DNA from: an uncultured Candidatus Saccharibacteria bacterium
GTDB lineage: Bacteria > Patescibacteria > Saccharimonadia > Saccharimonadales > UBA6022
NCBI GenBank assembly: GCA_946479665.1
Contig: CAMLGO010000001.1
Coordinates: forward strand, 1 to 38,921
Direction: 5' to 3'
DNA: 38,921 nt
Numbering within the stretch: the stretch's first letter is position 1; every line of letters begins with the position of its first letter. Both the position numbers and the translations under genes were made by a program. Of this stretch, positions 10,740-18,971 are shown piece after piece. The notes beneath the pieces were generated by a model, which was given only the letters and a program-made list of their open reading frames with translations, searched no databases and was not told the origin of the DNA.

Positions 10740-11165
10740 ATGAATCTTCAGCTCATCACGCTCGCAGGAGTGAAGGTCGACCAGGAAGTCTACGAGGTCA
10801 TGATGCCGACTGCGGCTGGTGACATCGCGGTCTTCCCTGGTCACGAACCATTGGTGACGCTTGCGGTGCCTGGTGCTATTTCAGTGCGTCATAAGAAAGA
10901 AGACAAGGATGATCGCCTTGAATACTTTGCGATTTCTGGTGGTGTCGTTGAGATTTCACAAAAGAAAATCCGCGTCCTTGTTGATGAGGCCGATCATGGT
11001 GATGATATCGTTGAGGCTGAAAGTCAGGCGGCACTTGAGCGTGCTATGGCACTTCGCGACAGTGCGAAGGATCAAGTGGAGCTTGAAAAAGCTCACCAAC
11101 TCGTCGATCGTCATGCGGTTCGCCTCAAGGTTGCAGGGCTTCGTCGACGCCACCAACGACGATAG
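10740..11165 (+). CDS. atpC: F1Fo ATP synthase subunit epsilon
   Basis: A 141-aa F1 subunit with an N-terminal beta sandwich (P-T-A-A-G-D-I-A-V-F-P-G-H motif, about 23-35) and a two-helix C-terminal domain that can brake rotation. It starts 3 nt after atpD and ends the operon. The last helix is very Arg-rich (L-R-R-R-H-Q-R-R). No clear terminator follows in the 154 nt before dabA. Confidence 0.95.
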   Translation: MNLQLITLAGVKVDQEVYEVMMPTAAGDIAVFPGHEPLVTLAVPGAISVRHKKEDKDDRLEYFAISGGVVEISQKKIRVLVDEADHGDDIVEAESQAALERAMALRDSAKDQVELEKAHQLVDRHAVRLKVAGLRRRHQRR

Positions 11166-11280
11166 ATTCTTTGCAGAGGATGTTTACAAAATCTCCAACA
11201 GGAGTAAAATTAAGTCTGGAATAAAGATGTATCTTACGATTGTCACGCAGGGCTTGCATTGGTCTTGCTATGAGTTACAT

Positions 11281-11310
11281 CTAACAAAAATATCGCATTA
11301 ACCGGATAAT
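11281..11310 (+). promoter_or_regulatory. Promoter of dabAB (leaderless type)
   Basis: CTAACA (11281-11286), an 18-nt spacer and GATAAT (11305-11310), then 9 nt to the ATG at 11320 with no Shine-Dalgarno sequence. The rest of the 154-nt gap after atpC holds no clear terminator, so some read-through from the atp operon is possible. Confidence 0.5.
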
Positions 11311-11319
11311 AGTTCAATT

Positions 11320-13869
11320 ATGTCTGAAAAAAATAGCCGTCATTTTGACGAGTCACATCTATTGCATGTGCTAAAACATTACCTGCCGACACAGGGTCCA
11401 TTGAAGGACTTTGTGCATCACAATACGCTACATGCGTTTCAGGATATGAAGTTTTACGATGCAATCTATAAAGCATCGGCGATTTTTGGCTATCAAACCA
11501 CACTGACGCTTACTGAGTATAGGGATCTCTATGGCATCAAGCGGATAACGCCACAAACACTCGCCAGGGTCATACGACACCGAAAAGGCGACGAAGACTT
11601 TGATGAGTGGCATGCGAAGGCTCTCTATGTAGAGTATGATTGGACGCGCGAGCCGCGTATTGGCCGGCTGCGAGACGAGTGGCGTCAGCTGTACTCCATT
11701 AACATAGATAACGCAGTGCAGCCGCTTCTCTTTCGTATCGTGTGTAGTTATATCGACCAAGGTATCGCAATTTCGCCCTTTCCTTTTGAGGACAAAGGCC
11801 TCTTAAATGCACTAAGAGATTTGGAAGATCACAGTATGGTCAGCTTTTTCAAAACGAAAAAAGCACGCGACCTTCTGTACGATACGTCGACCACACTCAC
11901 AGGGTTGCTTGAGCTACTCGTGGGCAATGAAGCATATTACGAACAATATCTGTATGATCAACAGTTTGCGCATCGGGGATGGTCTGGTATTGTATCGACG
12001 CTCGAGGACAAACCGGAGTCGCTTCTGTACGCAAAGAACATCTCCCTAAAAGACATGATTATCTTGGAGCTTTTGCTAGAGGTGGATGCACTGACGGAGC
12101 GCCTAGGCGAAGCTTGGAAGCCACTCGCTTCTAGTATTACGCAACAACCGCTCGATATGTTCGCCGATGAGCCGTCTACTGAGCTCGAGGAAGTTATTAA
12201 AATATGGCAAGATGCGTTTGAGTGGAGCTATTATGACACTGTGCTTTCCGGCGTGCTGCAGACATTACCTCTTGAGTCGGCCAAGGAGGATACGACGCCA
12301 AAGAGCTTCCAGTCTATTTTTTGTATTGATGATCGGGAGTATTCTCTCAGAACCTATGTCGAAAGCCTAGACAGTAAGGCCGAAACGTTCGGTGCGCCTG
12401 GATTCTTTGGCGTCGAGTTTTATTTCCGCCCGGCTGGTGCCAAGTTCTATGACAAGCTTTGCCCTGCACCAGTTACTCCTAAGTATCTTATTAAGGAAGT
12501 GTCCAAGCACGATGCGCACGCACGCGCGACAGAAATCATGTACACTAAGCATTCCCACAGGCTAGTAAGAGGCTTTATCTTTTCATATTTGCTAGGAATT
12601 CCAGCACTGGGTAAGCTCATTGTCAATCTTATCAATCCAACCATGAGTCCGGCTATTGCCGATGCATTTGCTCATATGGATCCGAATGCTGAGCTGACAA
12701 TTGTGCATACTGGCAAGAAAGATAAAGAAAAGGGTCTGCAAATAGGCTTTACTGTAGAAGAGATGACGGACCGTGTTGAAAAAACGCTTCGATGCATTGG
12801 GCTTATCAAGAACTTTTCACCGGTGGTGTATGTTGTGGGTCACGGATCGAGTAGCGCCAACAATCCTCACCACGGTGCGCACGACTGTGGTGCCTGTAGT
12901 GGACGACCGGGCTTGGTGAATGCTCGTGTGTTCGCCTACATGGCAAATTACCAGCCGGTGCGGGAATTGCTGAAGACGCGCGGCTTGTCTATCCCTGAAT
13001 CGACGCAGTTCGTCGGTGCGCTGCACGATACGGCGTCTGACGAAATCATGTTCTATGACGAGCAGGTGTTGACGGACGGAAATAAAGAGCTGCACGACAA
13101 AAACGCCCGTCTATTTGACGAAGCGCTTGATCTTGATGCTAAAGAACGCTCGCGCCGGTTTATGTCTATCAGCACCAAACAACATATAAAGAAGATTCGG
13201 AAGGATATAAAAAAGCGCTCTGTCTCCTATTTTGAGCCGCGGCCGGAACTTGGTCATGGTACGAATGCACTCTGTGTCGTAGGGCCAAGGAGTCTCACAA
13301 AACGTCTATTTCTTGATCGAAGAGCCTTTTTGAATTCGTATGACTATACGACCGATCTAGACGGCGAGCTACTACTCAATGTGCTTTCTCCGCTTGGGGT
13401 TGTTTGCGGTGGCATCAACTTGGAATACTTCTTCTCGCGAATGGATAACTACAAGCTAGGCGCGGGCACTAAGTTGCCGCATAACGTCATGGGGCTTGTG
13501 GGCGTGGCCAATAGTAGCGACGGCGATCTTCGTTCCGGTCTGCCTCTGCAAATGGTCGAGGTGCACGATCCGGTGCGATTACTGATGGTAGTTGAACATT
13601 ATCCTGAGGTAATCAACAAGGTTATCAAATCGAAACCAGACCTCTACGAATGGTTTTCGAATGAGTGGATCCACTTGGTTGCGCTTCATCCGGACGAGAA
13701 AAAGCTTTATGCTTTTGAAGCGGGCGCATTTGTACCGTACGCACCACTCACGAAAAAACTACCGATCATGCACGATCTCTCTCGCACATTTGAGACAACC
13801 ATGAAGATGAAAACAAATCACATTTTGGACGCCACGCAGGAAAACTTGCCTGTGCACATAATTAAATAG
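11320..13869 (+). CDS. dabA: DabA inorganic carbon transporter subunit (UPF0753/DUF2309)
   Basis: An 849-aa protein with a beta-carbonic-anhydrase-like zinc site. It shows C335-I-D337-D-R339 and, far downstream, H508 (VGHGSS) and C523 (HDCGACSGRPG). Spacings C-to-H of 173 and H-to-C of 15 are the same as those I recall for the required C351, D353, H524 and C539 of Halothiobacillus DabA. The family works with a NuoL-like partner to turn CO2 into bicarbonate vectorially using an ion gradient. The partner gene follows 9 nt later, and the whole atp operon lies directly upstream. Family assignment is firm; transport in this organism is inferred. Confidence 0.92.
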   Translation: MSEKNSRHFDESHLLHVLKHYLPTQGPLKDFVHHNTLHAFQDMKFYDAIYKASAIFGYQTTLTLTEYRDLYGIKRITPQTLARVIRHRKGDEDFDEWHAKALYVEYDWTREPRIGRLRDEWRQLYSINIDNAVQPLLFRIVCSYIDQGIAISPFPFEDKGLLNALRDLEDHSMVSFFKTKKARDLLYDTSTTLTGLLELLVGNEAYYEQYLYDQQFAHRGWSGIVSTLEDKPESLLYAKNISLKDMIILELLLEVDALTERLGEAWKPLASSITQQPLDMFADEPSTELEEVIKIWQDAFEWSYYDTVLSGVLQTLPLESAKEDTTPKSFQSIFCIDDREYSLRTYVESLDSKAETFGAPGFFGVEFYFRPAGAKFYDKLCPAPVTPKYLIKEVSKHDAHARATEIMYTKHSHRLVRGFIFSYLLGIPALGKLIVNLINPTMSPAIADAFAHMDPNAELTIVHTGKKDKEKGLQIGFTVEEMTDRVEKTLRCIGLIKNFSPVVYVVGHGSSSANNPHHGAHDCGACSGRPGLVNARVFAYMANYQPVRELLKTRGLSIPESTQFVGALHDTASDEIMFYDEQVLTDGNKELHDKNARLFDEALDLDAKERSRRFMSISTKQHIKKIRKDIKKRSVSYFEPRPELGHGTNALCVVGPRSLTKRLFLDRRAFLNSYDYTTDLDGELLLNVLSPLGVVCGGINLEYFFSRMDNYKLGAGTKLPHNVMGLVGVANSSDGDLRSGLPLQMVEVHDPVRLLMVVEHYPEVINKVIKSKPDLYEWFSNEWIHLVALHPDEKKLYAFEAGAFVPYAPLTKKLPIMHDLSRTFETTMKMKTNHILDATQENLPVHIIK

Positions 13870-13878
13870 GACTTCGAT

Positions 13879-15717
13879 ATGCTACCACAACTTCTCACCA
13901 TCTTACTGCTCATTCCGATTCTTGGACTTACCGGCTGCCTGCTTATGCCTCGAAAACGGGAGCGTACGATTTTTTCTATTGCTACTGCAGCGATACTTTT
14001 GGAATTTGCCATGTTTCTTTTCTTTGGTTATCAGTGGCTGACGACGGGCGCTTCGCCGGTGTCGGTGAGTACCGGATCTTTGTACGCCAGCCCGAGCTAT
14101 ACGTTTGATTTCAACTTTCACTTCGATGTCATCTCGGCGGTATTCTTAGGGACAGCTATCGTCATGACAGCTCTTATTTTTGTCTTCAGTAAATACTACT
14201 TGCACCGCGAACAAGGTTTTAAAAGGTTTTATAATACAGTTCTTTTGTTCTTCATCGGGCTATCACTCATTATTTTATCGGGCAATTTCGAAACGCTCTT
14301 TATAGGATGGGAGCTCATTGGTGTTAGCTCTGTACTGCTGATTGCGTTTTACAGGGATCGGTTCCTGCCGGCGCGCAATGCCCTGAAAGTTTTCTCGGTA
14401 TATCGAATCGGTGACGCTTTCTTGCTTGCGGCTATCTGGTATGCGCACCATATGTTTGAAGTGGGTGTGGATTTTTCTGAACTTTCAACGCTCACTGCAC
14501 AGCATGGAAGTATTACGATTCTCGGTCTACTGCTGCTGATGGTAGCCATGATCAAATCTGCCCAGTTCCCATTCTCGTACTGGTTGCCACGTGCTATGGA
14601 AGGGCCAACTTCGTCAAGTGCGATCTTTTACGGTGCACTTTCTGTGCATATGGGACTCTTCTTGCTTCTACGGACATTTCCACTTTGGGAGGACAGTGTC
14701 GGGCTTCGAATCGCTGTTGCAGCCGTTGGCCTCGTTACGGCAATCGTTGCCTCGTCGATTGCCAGGGTTCAGTCGTCTGCCAAAACACAAATTGCCTACG
14801 CATCCATTACTCAAATTGGCATTATGTTCATCGAACTTGCGCTCGGTCTCCAGTGGCTCGTACTGCTCCACTTTGTCAGCAATGCTGCCCTGCGGACGTA
14901 TCAGCTACTTATTTCCCCGTCGATCGTTAGCTATCTTATCCATGATCAGTTTTTCACGTTCGTACAACCTCTTCATAAGATTAAAAATACATTTATGGGA
15001 CGGCTGCGCGCGACGCTCTACACCCTAGGCATAAAGGAGTGGAATATGAACTGGTCAGTGAGCAGCTATGTATGGCAGCCGCTCAAGACGGTTGGCCGGT
15101 CGTTCGCCTTCCTCGATAGTCTTCGGGCACAAGTGGTTTCAATAGTTCTCTTTCTGAGCCTTGTCGCACTAGCGGCCGCGTCTACTAGTCTGTCGCTTGT
15201 CATTGCAACTATCGCAGCCATCATCAGTATCATCTTTTATATCCGTGCATACACAACAAAAAACTCTGCGAGGACGTGTTGGAATCTCATAATGTTAGGG
15301 CATCTTTTTGGAGCACTTTTCTTGGTACTGGCATCTGCCGGCAGCTGGGGCTACCTTGCTATGTACGGCGCGGGAGTGGTACTGGCCTTTATAGTAGGCC
15401 ATGTCTGTCTGTGGTATCTACAGGCAAAAGGCGAACCAAATGCCCTGCGCGATTATCACGGTTCTATATACGTATTTACAAAGCTCGGTAACTTCTTCTT
15501 TGTCGTATCACTTCTGTTTATGGCGTTTCCTATCAGCCCCTCTTTCTTGGCGCAGGATACTATGGTGAGCCTGATCCCCGTAGACCATGCGTTTATGGTC
15601 GTGCTCTTTTGTCTGTCGTATCTGCTTGTGGGCGTGAGTACCGTACGTCTCTATACAAAGATATTCTTCGGACCGCACAAGACGGGCTATCACGAAATGG
15701 CTTACAAGTCTTCGTAG
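13879..15717 (+). CDS. dabB: DabB, NuoL/ND5-like ion-conducting membrane subunit
   Basis: A 612-aa polytopic membrane protein of the proton-conducting antiporter family found in complex I, Mrp and Dab systems. The family core motif reads R-A-M-E-G-P-T-S-S-S-A-I-F-Y-G, preceded by K-S-A-Q-F-P-F-S-Y-W-L-P, and the early conserved Glu is in FIGWELIGVSS. No other complex I genes are nearby, so it is assigned to DabA, its immediate upstream neighbour. AGGA overlaps the dabA stop codon, 7 nt before the ATG, which suggests coupled translation. Its last 16 nt overlap the convergent unknown gene. Confidence 0.9.
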   Translation: MLPQLLTILLLIPILGLTGCLLMPRKRERTIFSIATAAILLEFAMFLFFGYQWLTTGASPVSVSTGSLYASPSYTFDFNFHFDVISAVFLGTAIVMTALIFVFSKYYLHREQGFKRFYNTVLLFFIGLSLIILSGNFETLFIGWELIGVSSVLLIAFYRDRFLPARNALKVFSVYRIGDAFLLAAIWYAHHMFEVGVDFSELSTLTAQHGSITILGLLLLMVAMIKSAQFPFSYWLPRAMEGPTSSSAIFYGALSVHMGLFLLLRTFPLWEDSVGLRIAVAAVGLVTAIVASSIARVQSSAKTQIAYASITQIGIMFIELALGLQWLVLLHFVSNAALRTYQLLISPSIVSYLIHDQFFTFVQPLHKIKNTFMGRLRATLYTLGIKEWNMNWSVSSYVWQPLKTVGRSFAFLDSLRAQVVSIVLFLSLVALAAASTSLSLVIATIAAIISIIFYIRAYTTKNSARTCWNLIMLGHLFGALFLVLASAGSWGYLAMYGAGVVLAFIVGHVCLWYLQAKGEPNALRDYHGSIYVFTKLGNFFFVVSLLFMAFPISPSFLAQDTMVSLIPVDHAFMVVLFCLSYLLVGVSTVRLYTKIFFGPHKTGYHEMAYKSS

Positions 15718-16319
15718 TCGAGCAGCGGCTCATGCATTAGCGGCGAGATAAGTGGCTGGCGTATTTCTTGGCCTGTAAAGTGCGCTTCGGCCACATCGCC
15801 AATACGCAGCATGTCGCCCATGCCAATCGCCATCCAGTCGTTTGCTGGTGGGGTGCCATTATGAGGCACATACTGTGAATCTTGCGTCAGCCACGGGAAT
15901 TCAACGGCCGTATAAAGGTGTTGTTTTATGTCGACGTCAGTAGCGAAATATTGTCGTAAGGCAAAGCGAGATAGTCGCATGCTCGCCCAGTCGATTGTTC
16001 GTTGATGTTCGCCCGCAAATACTTCACGGGGCACCTGTCCGATTGTATGGAGTCGTTGTCGCAGGATAATCGAGCCTGCAATAACTCCAGCGCGATATGT
16101 TCGTCTCAGAGACGGCACTGCTTCGAACCCTTTTCGTGCTTCGAGTGTCATAAGAAAATGAGTCGGATCTGTTTCGGGAAGGTTTTGTAAATAGTCCTGT
16201 TTTAGAAAAGTGAGATCACTGTCATCGAAATCGCTAAGCATACTGAAGTCAGCGTCCATTTCACTACTTGGAATAGGATAGAGTTCTGGCGTGGATAGCT
16301 TAAGCTCTTGCTTTTTCAT
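15702..16319 (-). CDS. Hypothetical protein, 205 aa
   Basis: Not recognised. An acidic N-terminus (E-M-D-A-D-F-S-M-L-S-D-F-D-D-S-D, about 20-35) precedes a mixed alpha/beta stretch with basic patches (R-R-T-Y-R-A-G, R-T-I-D-W-A-S-M-R-L-S-R). No membrane helix or signal peptide is seen. It is convergent to dabB and overlaps its 3' end by 16 nt, and it is divergent from the carbonic-anhydrase-like gene. A TATAAT at 16332-16337 on the minus strand is 12 nt before the ATG. Full length and coding-like composition support a real, probably lineage-specific gene. Confidence 0.65.
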   Translation of the reverse strand: MKKQELKLSTPELYPIPSSEMDADFSMLSDFDDSDLTFLKQDYLQNLPETDPTHFLMTLEARKGFEAVPSLRRTYRAGVIAGSIILRQRLHTIGQVPREVFAGEHQRTIDWASMRLSRFALRQYFATDVDIKQHLYTAVEFPWLTQDSQYVPHNGTPPANDWMAIGMGDMLRIGDVAEAHFTGQEIRQPLISPLMHEPLLDYEDL

Positions 16320-16331
16320 GGTATTTATGAT

Positions 16332-16337
16332 ATTATA
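16332..16337 (-). promoter_or_regulatory. -10 box of the 205-aa gene
   Basis: A perfect TATAAT on the minus strand, 12 nt before the ATG at 16319, implying a leader of about 5-6 nt without a Shine-Dalgarno sequence. Confidence 0.5.
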
Positions 16338-16367
16338 CTATACGTACGAAAATGATGCAAATTGTTA

Positions 16368-16396
16368 TTGCAACAATGATTATTTGGCGCTACACT
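16368..16396 (+). promoter_or_regulatory. Candidate promoter of the carbonic-anhydrase-like gene
   Basis: TTGCAA (16368-16373), a 17-nt spacer and TACACT (16391-16396). Transcription would begin near 16403, giving a leader of about 120 nt, much longer than for other genes here. Confidence 0.5.
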
Positions 16397-16505
16397 ATCA
16401 AAGTGCTTCGGCGCAGATGATATGTACCTATCTCGGATGTAATTTGTACTGGCCCATTTGGACCAGAGTAAATCTCACTCGATATGGCTACTTTCGCAAC
16501 AACTA

Positions 16506-16521
16506 AATAAACGGGTTTATT
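16506..16521 (+). promoter_or_regulatory. Inverted repeat just before the carbonic-anhydrase-like start codon
   Basis: AATAAAC-GG-GTTTATT, a perfect 7-bp inverted repeat ending 4 nt before the ATG at 16526. It could be an operator or a short RNA structure covering the ribosome site; no Shine-Dalgarno sequence is present there. Confidence 0.45.
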
Positions 16522-16525
16522 CGTC

Positions 16526-17296
16526 ATGAAAACAATCGAGCAGGTACCAAACGTTATTGACTGGTCAAAACCTGTCGGCATTCACTGTATTGATGATCGC
16601 GGCTATGAGAACGCTGGTCAAAATATTAAACTTGGGGGCGCTTCATCATATGGATTAGCTTACGATACGTACGCTGCGCGTGCCATTGATCGGAATGGGA
16701 AGCTCGATGTTGATCTGCCTGCCGGCGAACTCGCTAAGGTTATTACAAAAGGTCTTTCTCGCTATGCACTACTTGCATGTACTCATCATGGATGCGCGGC
16801 TGAAGCTGGCGTAAGTGCGGTTGCTGATCAGTTCGTCAGTAACGGCGAATTGATTCTTAGTGAAACAAATCGAATTCTCGACGGCAGTGTTAACGAGTCG
16901 GAATTTGAGAAACTTCAGCATTTTTATGCTCAGCTTGCTTCGAATGAGAAGCTTTTTAGGGGCGTTGCTATTGAGGCTACCTCTATGGATACTGATGGTA
17001 GCCATCCTATGATTCAACGATCAAAGCTTGCTCATGAACGTCATGCAGCTACAAGTCTACGAGTTAATACCAAGATCGACACCTGGCATGATGCGGCTAC
17101 CGCCTATGCGAATGGTCTGCCAGAGTATGGGTATGATATCTGGGCACTTCGACCAACGGCTGAAAAGATTGATGCTATTGTGCCGCATGATAATGTTGAC
17201 GGCTTTGCACTTGCCTCTGTCGCTCGTGTTGTTGCAACGTCACGGCTACTGCCTCGTGACAGTACTCGTTCTGGCATCGATATAGCCGTCGGCTAA
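16526..17296 (+). CDS. Putative beta-carbonic-anhydrase-like zinc protein
   Basis: A 256-aa soluble protein. The N-terminal segment G-I-H-C21-I-D23-D-R25 matches the beta-carbonic anhydrase C-x-D-x-R signature (one zinc Cys plus the Asp-Arg pair). LACTHHGCA supplies H87-x-x-C90, the other two zinc ligands, 66 residues later. The same C-I-D-D-R string occurs in the DabA encoded nearby. Outside these motifs it does not look like the common beta-CA sequences and it is somewhat longer. It would interconvert CO2 and bicarbonate in the cytoplasm if active. It lies 0.8 kb downstream of dabB on the same strand, separated by an opposite-strand gene, and converges on dus with a 9-nt gap. The function is inferred from motif geometry only. 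Confidence 0.6.
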   Translation: MKTIEQVPNVIDWSKPVGIHCIDDRGYENAGQNIKLGGASSYGLAYDTYAARAIDRNGKLDVDLPAGELAKVITKGLSRYALLACTHHGCAAEAGVSAVADQFVSNGELILSETNRILDGSVNESEFEKLQHFYAQLASNEKLFRGVAIEATSMDTDGSHPMIQRSKLAHERHAATSLRVNTKIDTWHDAATAYANGLPEYGYDIWALRPTAEKIDAIVPHDNVDGFALASVARVVATSRLLPRDSTRSGIDIAVG

Positions 17297-17305
17297 TGTA
17301 TGATT

Positions 17306-18250
17306 TTACTTAAGCAGCTGGCGAACTTCGTCAGTTGTTTTTGTATGCATCAGTTTTTCTCGAAGTTCCGATGCGCCATCGAATTCACGAACGTAAATCT
17401 TGAAGAACCGCTTTAGGGGTTCGTATTTACGCTCGCCGAGTTCCTGCGAATATTTGTCATGCAGATCAAGCTGGAGACGCAGCAGTCCGAGTAACTCTTC
17501 CCTGCTGTGAGCTTGTGGCGTAACTTCAAATGCATATGGATTGGTGAAGATGCCACGACCAATCATCACGCCGTCGATGCCGTATTTCTCGACAAGTTCT
17601 TCGCCGTGTTGGCGGTCCCGAATGTCTCCGTTGATAGTGAGGAGTGTTTGCGGCGCGATTTCATCTCGTAGCTTTTTAATTTCTGGAATCATTTCAAAGT
17701 GAGCATCTACTTTGCTCATTTCTTTGCGAGTACGCAGATGGATCGTGAGGTTGACGATATCTTGCTTAAGAAGGTGCGTAAGCCACTCTTTCCACTCGCC
17801 TGTATTGCTGAAGCCAAGGCGCGTCTTCACGCTCACAGGAAGCCCAGATTGCTTTGCACTGGCAATAAGTTCGGCGGCTAGCTCGGGTTGCTTGATGAGC
17901 GCACTGCCTGAACCACCCTTGACGACTGATTTGTCTGGACAGCCCATGTTGATATCAATGCCTTTATATCCCATCTCGGCGAGACCGTGTGCCATTTGAG
18001 TGAACTGCTCTGGCTTATTACCCCATATCTGCGCAACCATCGGATGCTCGTCACTCGTAAATGCTAGTCGTCCGCGTGTGCTATGGGCACCCTGCGGGCT
18101 GCAATAGCTACTGGCGTTGGTAAACTCGGTAAAGAATATGTCTGGCTTTGCCGCGCTTGCCACGACATGACGAAAGACTACGTCAGTAACTGCCTCCATT
18201 GGAGCCAGAATAAAGAATGGTCGTGGTAGTTCGTTCCAGAAATTGTTCAT
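17306..18250 (-). CDS. tRNA-dihydrouridine synthase
   Basis: A 314-aa FMN enzyme reducing uridine to dihydrouridine in the tRNA D-loop. It shows the N-terminal APMEAVTD, the catalytic-Cys motif NMGCPDK with C104, the phosphate/tRNA-contact region VSVKTRLG, an H-L-R-T-R segment, and the FMN-phosphate loop I-N-G-D-I near V-M-I-G-R-G. The length is typical for the Dus family. It starts 8 nt after the stop of a small upstream gene, so the two probably form an operon. Confidence 0.93.
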   Translation of the reverse strand: MNNFWNELPRPFFILAPMEAVTDVVFRHVVASAAKPDIFFTEFTNASSYCSPQGAHSTRGRLAFTSDEHPMVAQIWGNKPEQFTQMAHGLAEMGYKGIDINMGCPDKSVVKGGSGSALIKQPELAAELIASAKQSGLPVSVKTRLGFSNTGEWKEWLTHLLKQDIVNLTIHLRTRKEMSKVDAHFEMIPEIKKLRDEIAPQTLLTINGDIRDRQHGEELVEKYGIDGVMIGRGIFTNPYAFEVTPQAHSREELLGLLRLQLDLHDKYSQELGERKYEPLKRFFKIYVREFDGASELREKLMHTKTTDEVRQLLK

Positions 18251-18258
18251 AGGTTTAT

Positions 18259-18537
18259 TTAATCAGTTTGAGGTAGGGTATCCGACGTGCCAAAGTTTGG
18301 GAAGATGGTGTCTTGCGGAGTATTGCTATCGATATTTAGGATATATGCAGTTGGTTGTTTGTCCTTGGCGCGTTTGTCCTCGGCTATGCGTATGCTGTAG
18401 CGGTTTGGCGTGCCAATTGTATCGCGCAGCCCAACTGTGGCAAGGTTTTGCTTGGTGCTTATGCGAGGCTCTGGAGTCTCTGCGCTGTCCAGGAATGTTT
18501 CCGGTGCTTCGTAGATGTGATGTTCGTGGCTGCGCAT
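18259..18537 (-). CDS. Hypothetical protein, 92 aa
   Basis: Not recognised. A soluble, polar protein beginning M-R-S-H-E-H-H and rich in Thr, Pro and Asp near the end. The start at 18537 is chosen because AAAAGGAG lies 7 nt upstream. The frame stays open to 18696 and an ATG there would add a hydrophobic segment, but that start has no properly spaced ribosome site. It sits 8 nt upstream of dus and is probably co-transcribed with it. No function can be offered. Confidence 0.6.
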   Translation of the reverse strand: MRSHEHHIYEAPETFLDSAETPEPRISTKQNLATVGLRDTIGTPNRYSIRIAEDKRAKDKQPTAYILNIDSNTPQDTIFPNFGTSDTLPQTD

Positions 18538-18645
18538 GATATGACTCCTTTTGCTCTTATGTCTATCTATATTCTGACATATTTCTGGCAAAAATAAAAC
18601 GCCTACTGCTCGCCACAATCCGAGGATTATGAGGAATAGTAGACG

Positions 18646-18661
18646 GACAGGAATAATGCAT
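18646..18661 (+). repeat. Left arm of a 16-bp inverted repeat
   Basis: GACAGGAATAATGCAT here is the exact reverse complement of 19261-19276. The two arms enclose about 600 bp holding the double-CxxCxGxG gene and the candidate RNA. Confidence 0.8.
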
Positions 18662-18722
18662 TCTGTTTTTTCGAGGTGTGCATAGCTGATAGCCATGCTC
18701 CTACGTCCGTCAAGGTGTAGCC

Positions 18723-18971
18723 TTACGACTTGCGACCGGAGCCACCGCAGGTGCCACAGGTGCTAGCCGTGGCAGCGCCACGACCACCAATACCGACAGT
18801 ACCGGTACCGTTGCAGGTCGGGCAAACTTTTTTTGCCGCAACTGCTGCTTCTTGCCGCTTTTCGTCGGGTGACTTAAACAACCTAACCACTCTTCTCTCT
18901 TTGTTTCGGATGGGTGCTGCGGATAAAGTTGGCATAGGTGAGGCGCTTCTGTTTCTAGATAAGACAATCAT
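18723..18971 (-). CDS. Small double CxxCxGxG zinc-ribbon protein
   Basis: An 82-aa protein with a basic middle (R-N-K-E-R-R-V-V-R-L-F-K) and two DnaJ-type C-x-x-C-x-G-x-G repeats: C50-P-T-C53-N-G-T-G and C72-G-T-C75-G-G-S-G, close to the C-terminus. Two such pairs make one zinc site, as in half of the DnaJ cysteine-rich domain. There is no J domain, so it is not DnaJ. The start is uncertain: ATG 18971 is used, ATG 18936 would give 70 aa, and an in-frame ATG at 19073 would run through the hairpin-rich region. No Shine-Dalgarno sequence is visible for any of them. It may be the coding part of the transcript starting near 19321. Confidence 0.6.
   Translation of the reverse strand: MIVLSRNRSASPMPTLSAAPIRNKERRVVRLFKSPDEKRQEAAVAAKKVCPTCNGTGTVGIGGRGAATASTCGTCGGSGRKS

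Noticed and set aside
11227..11301. 24-codon frame between atpC and dabA
   Set aside because: No ribosome site at usable distance, and its end lies just before the dabA -10 box; nothing in the peptide suggests function.
16390..16581. Minus-strand frame across the carbonic-anhydrase-like leader
   Set aside because: It overlaps the real start and the inverted repeat, has no ribosome site and no recognisable protein features.
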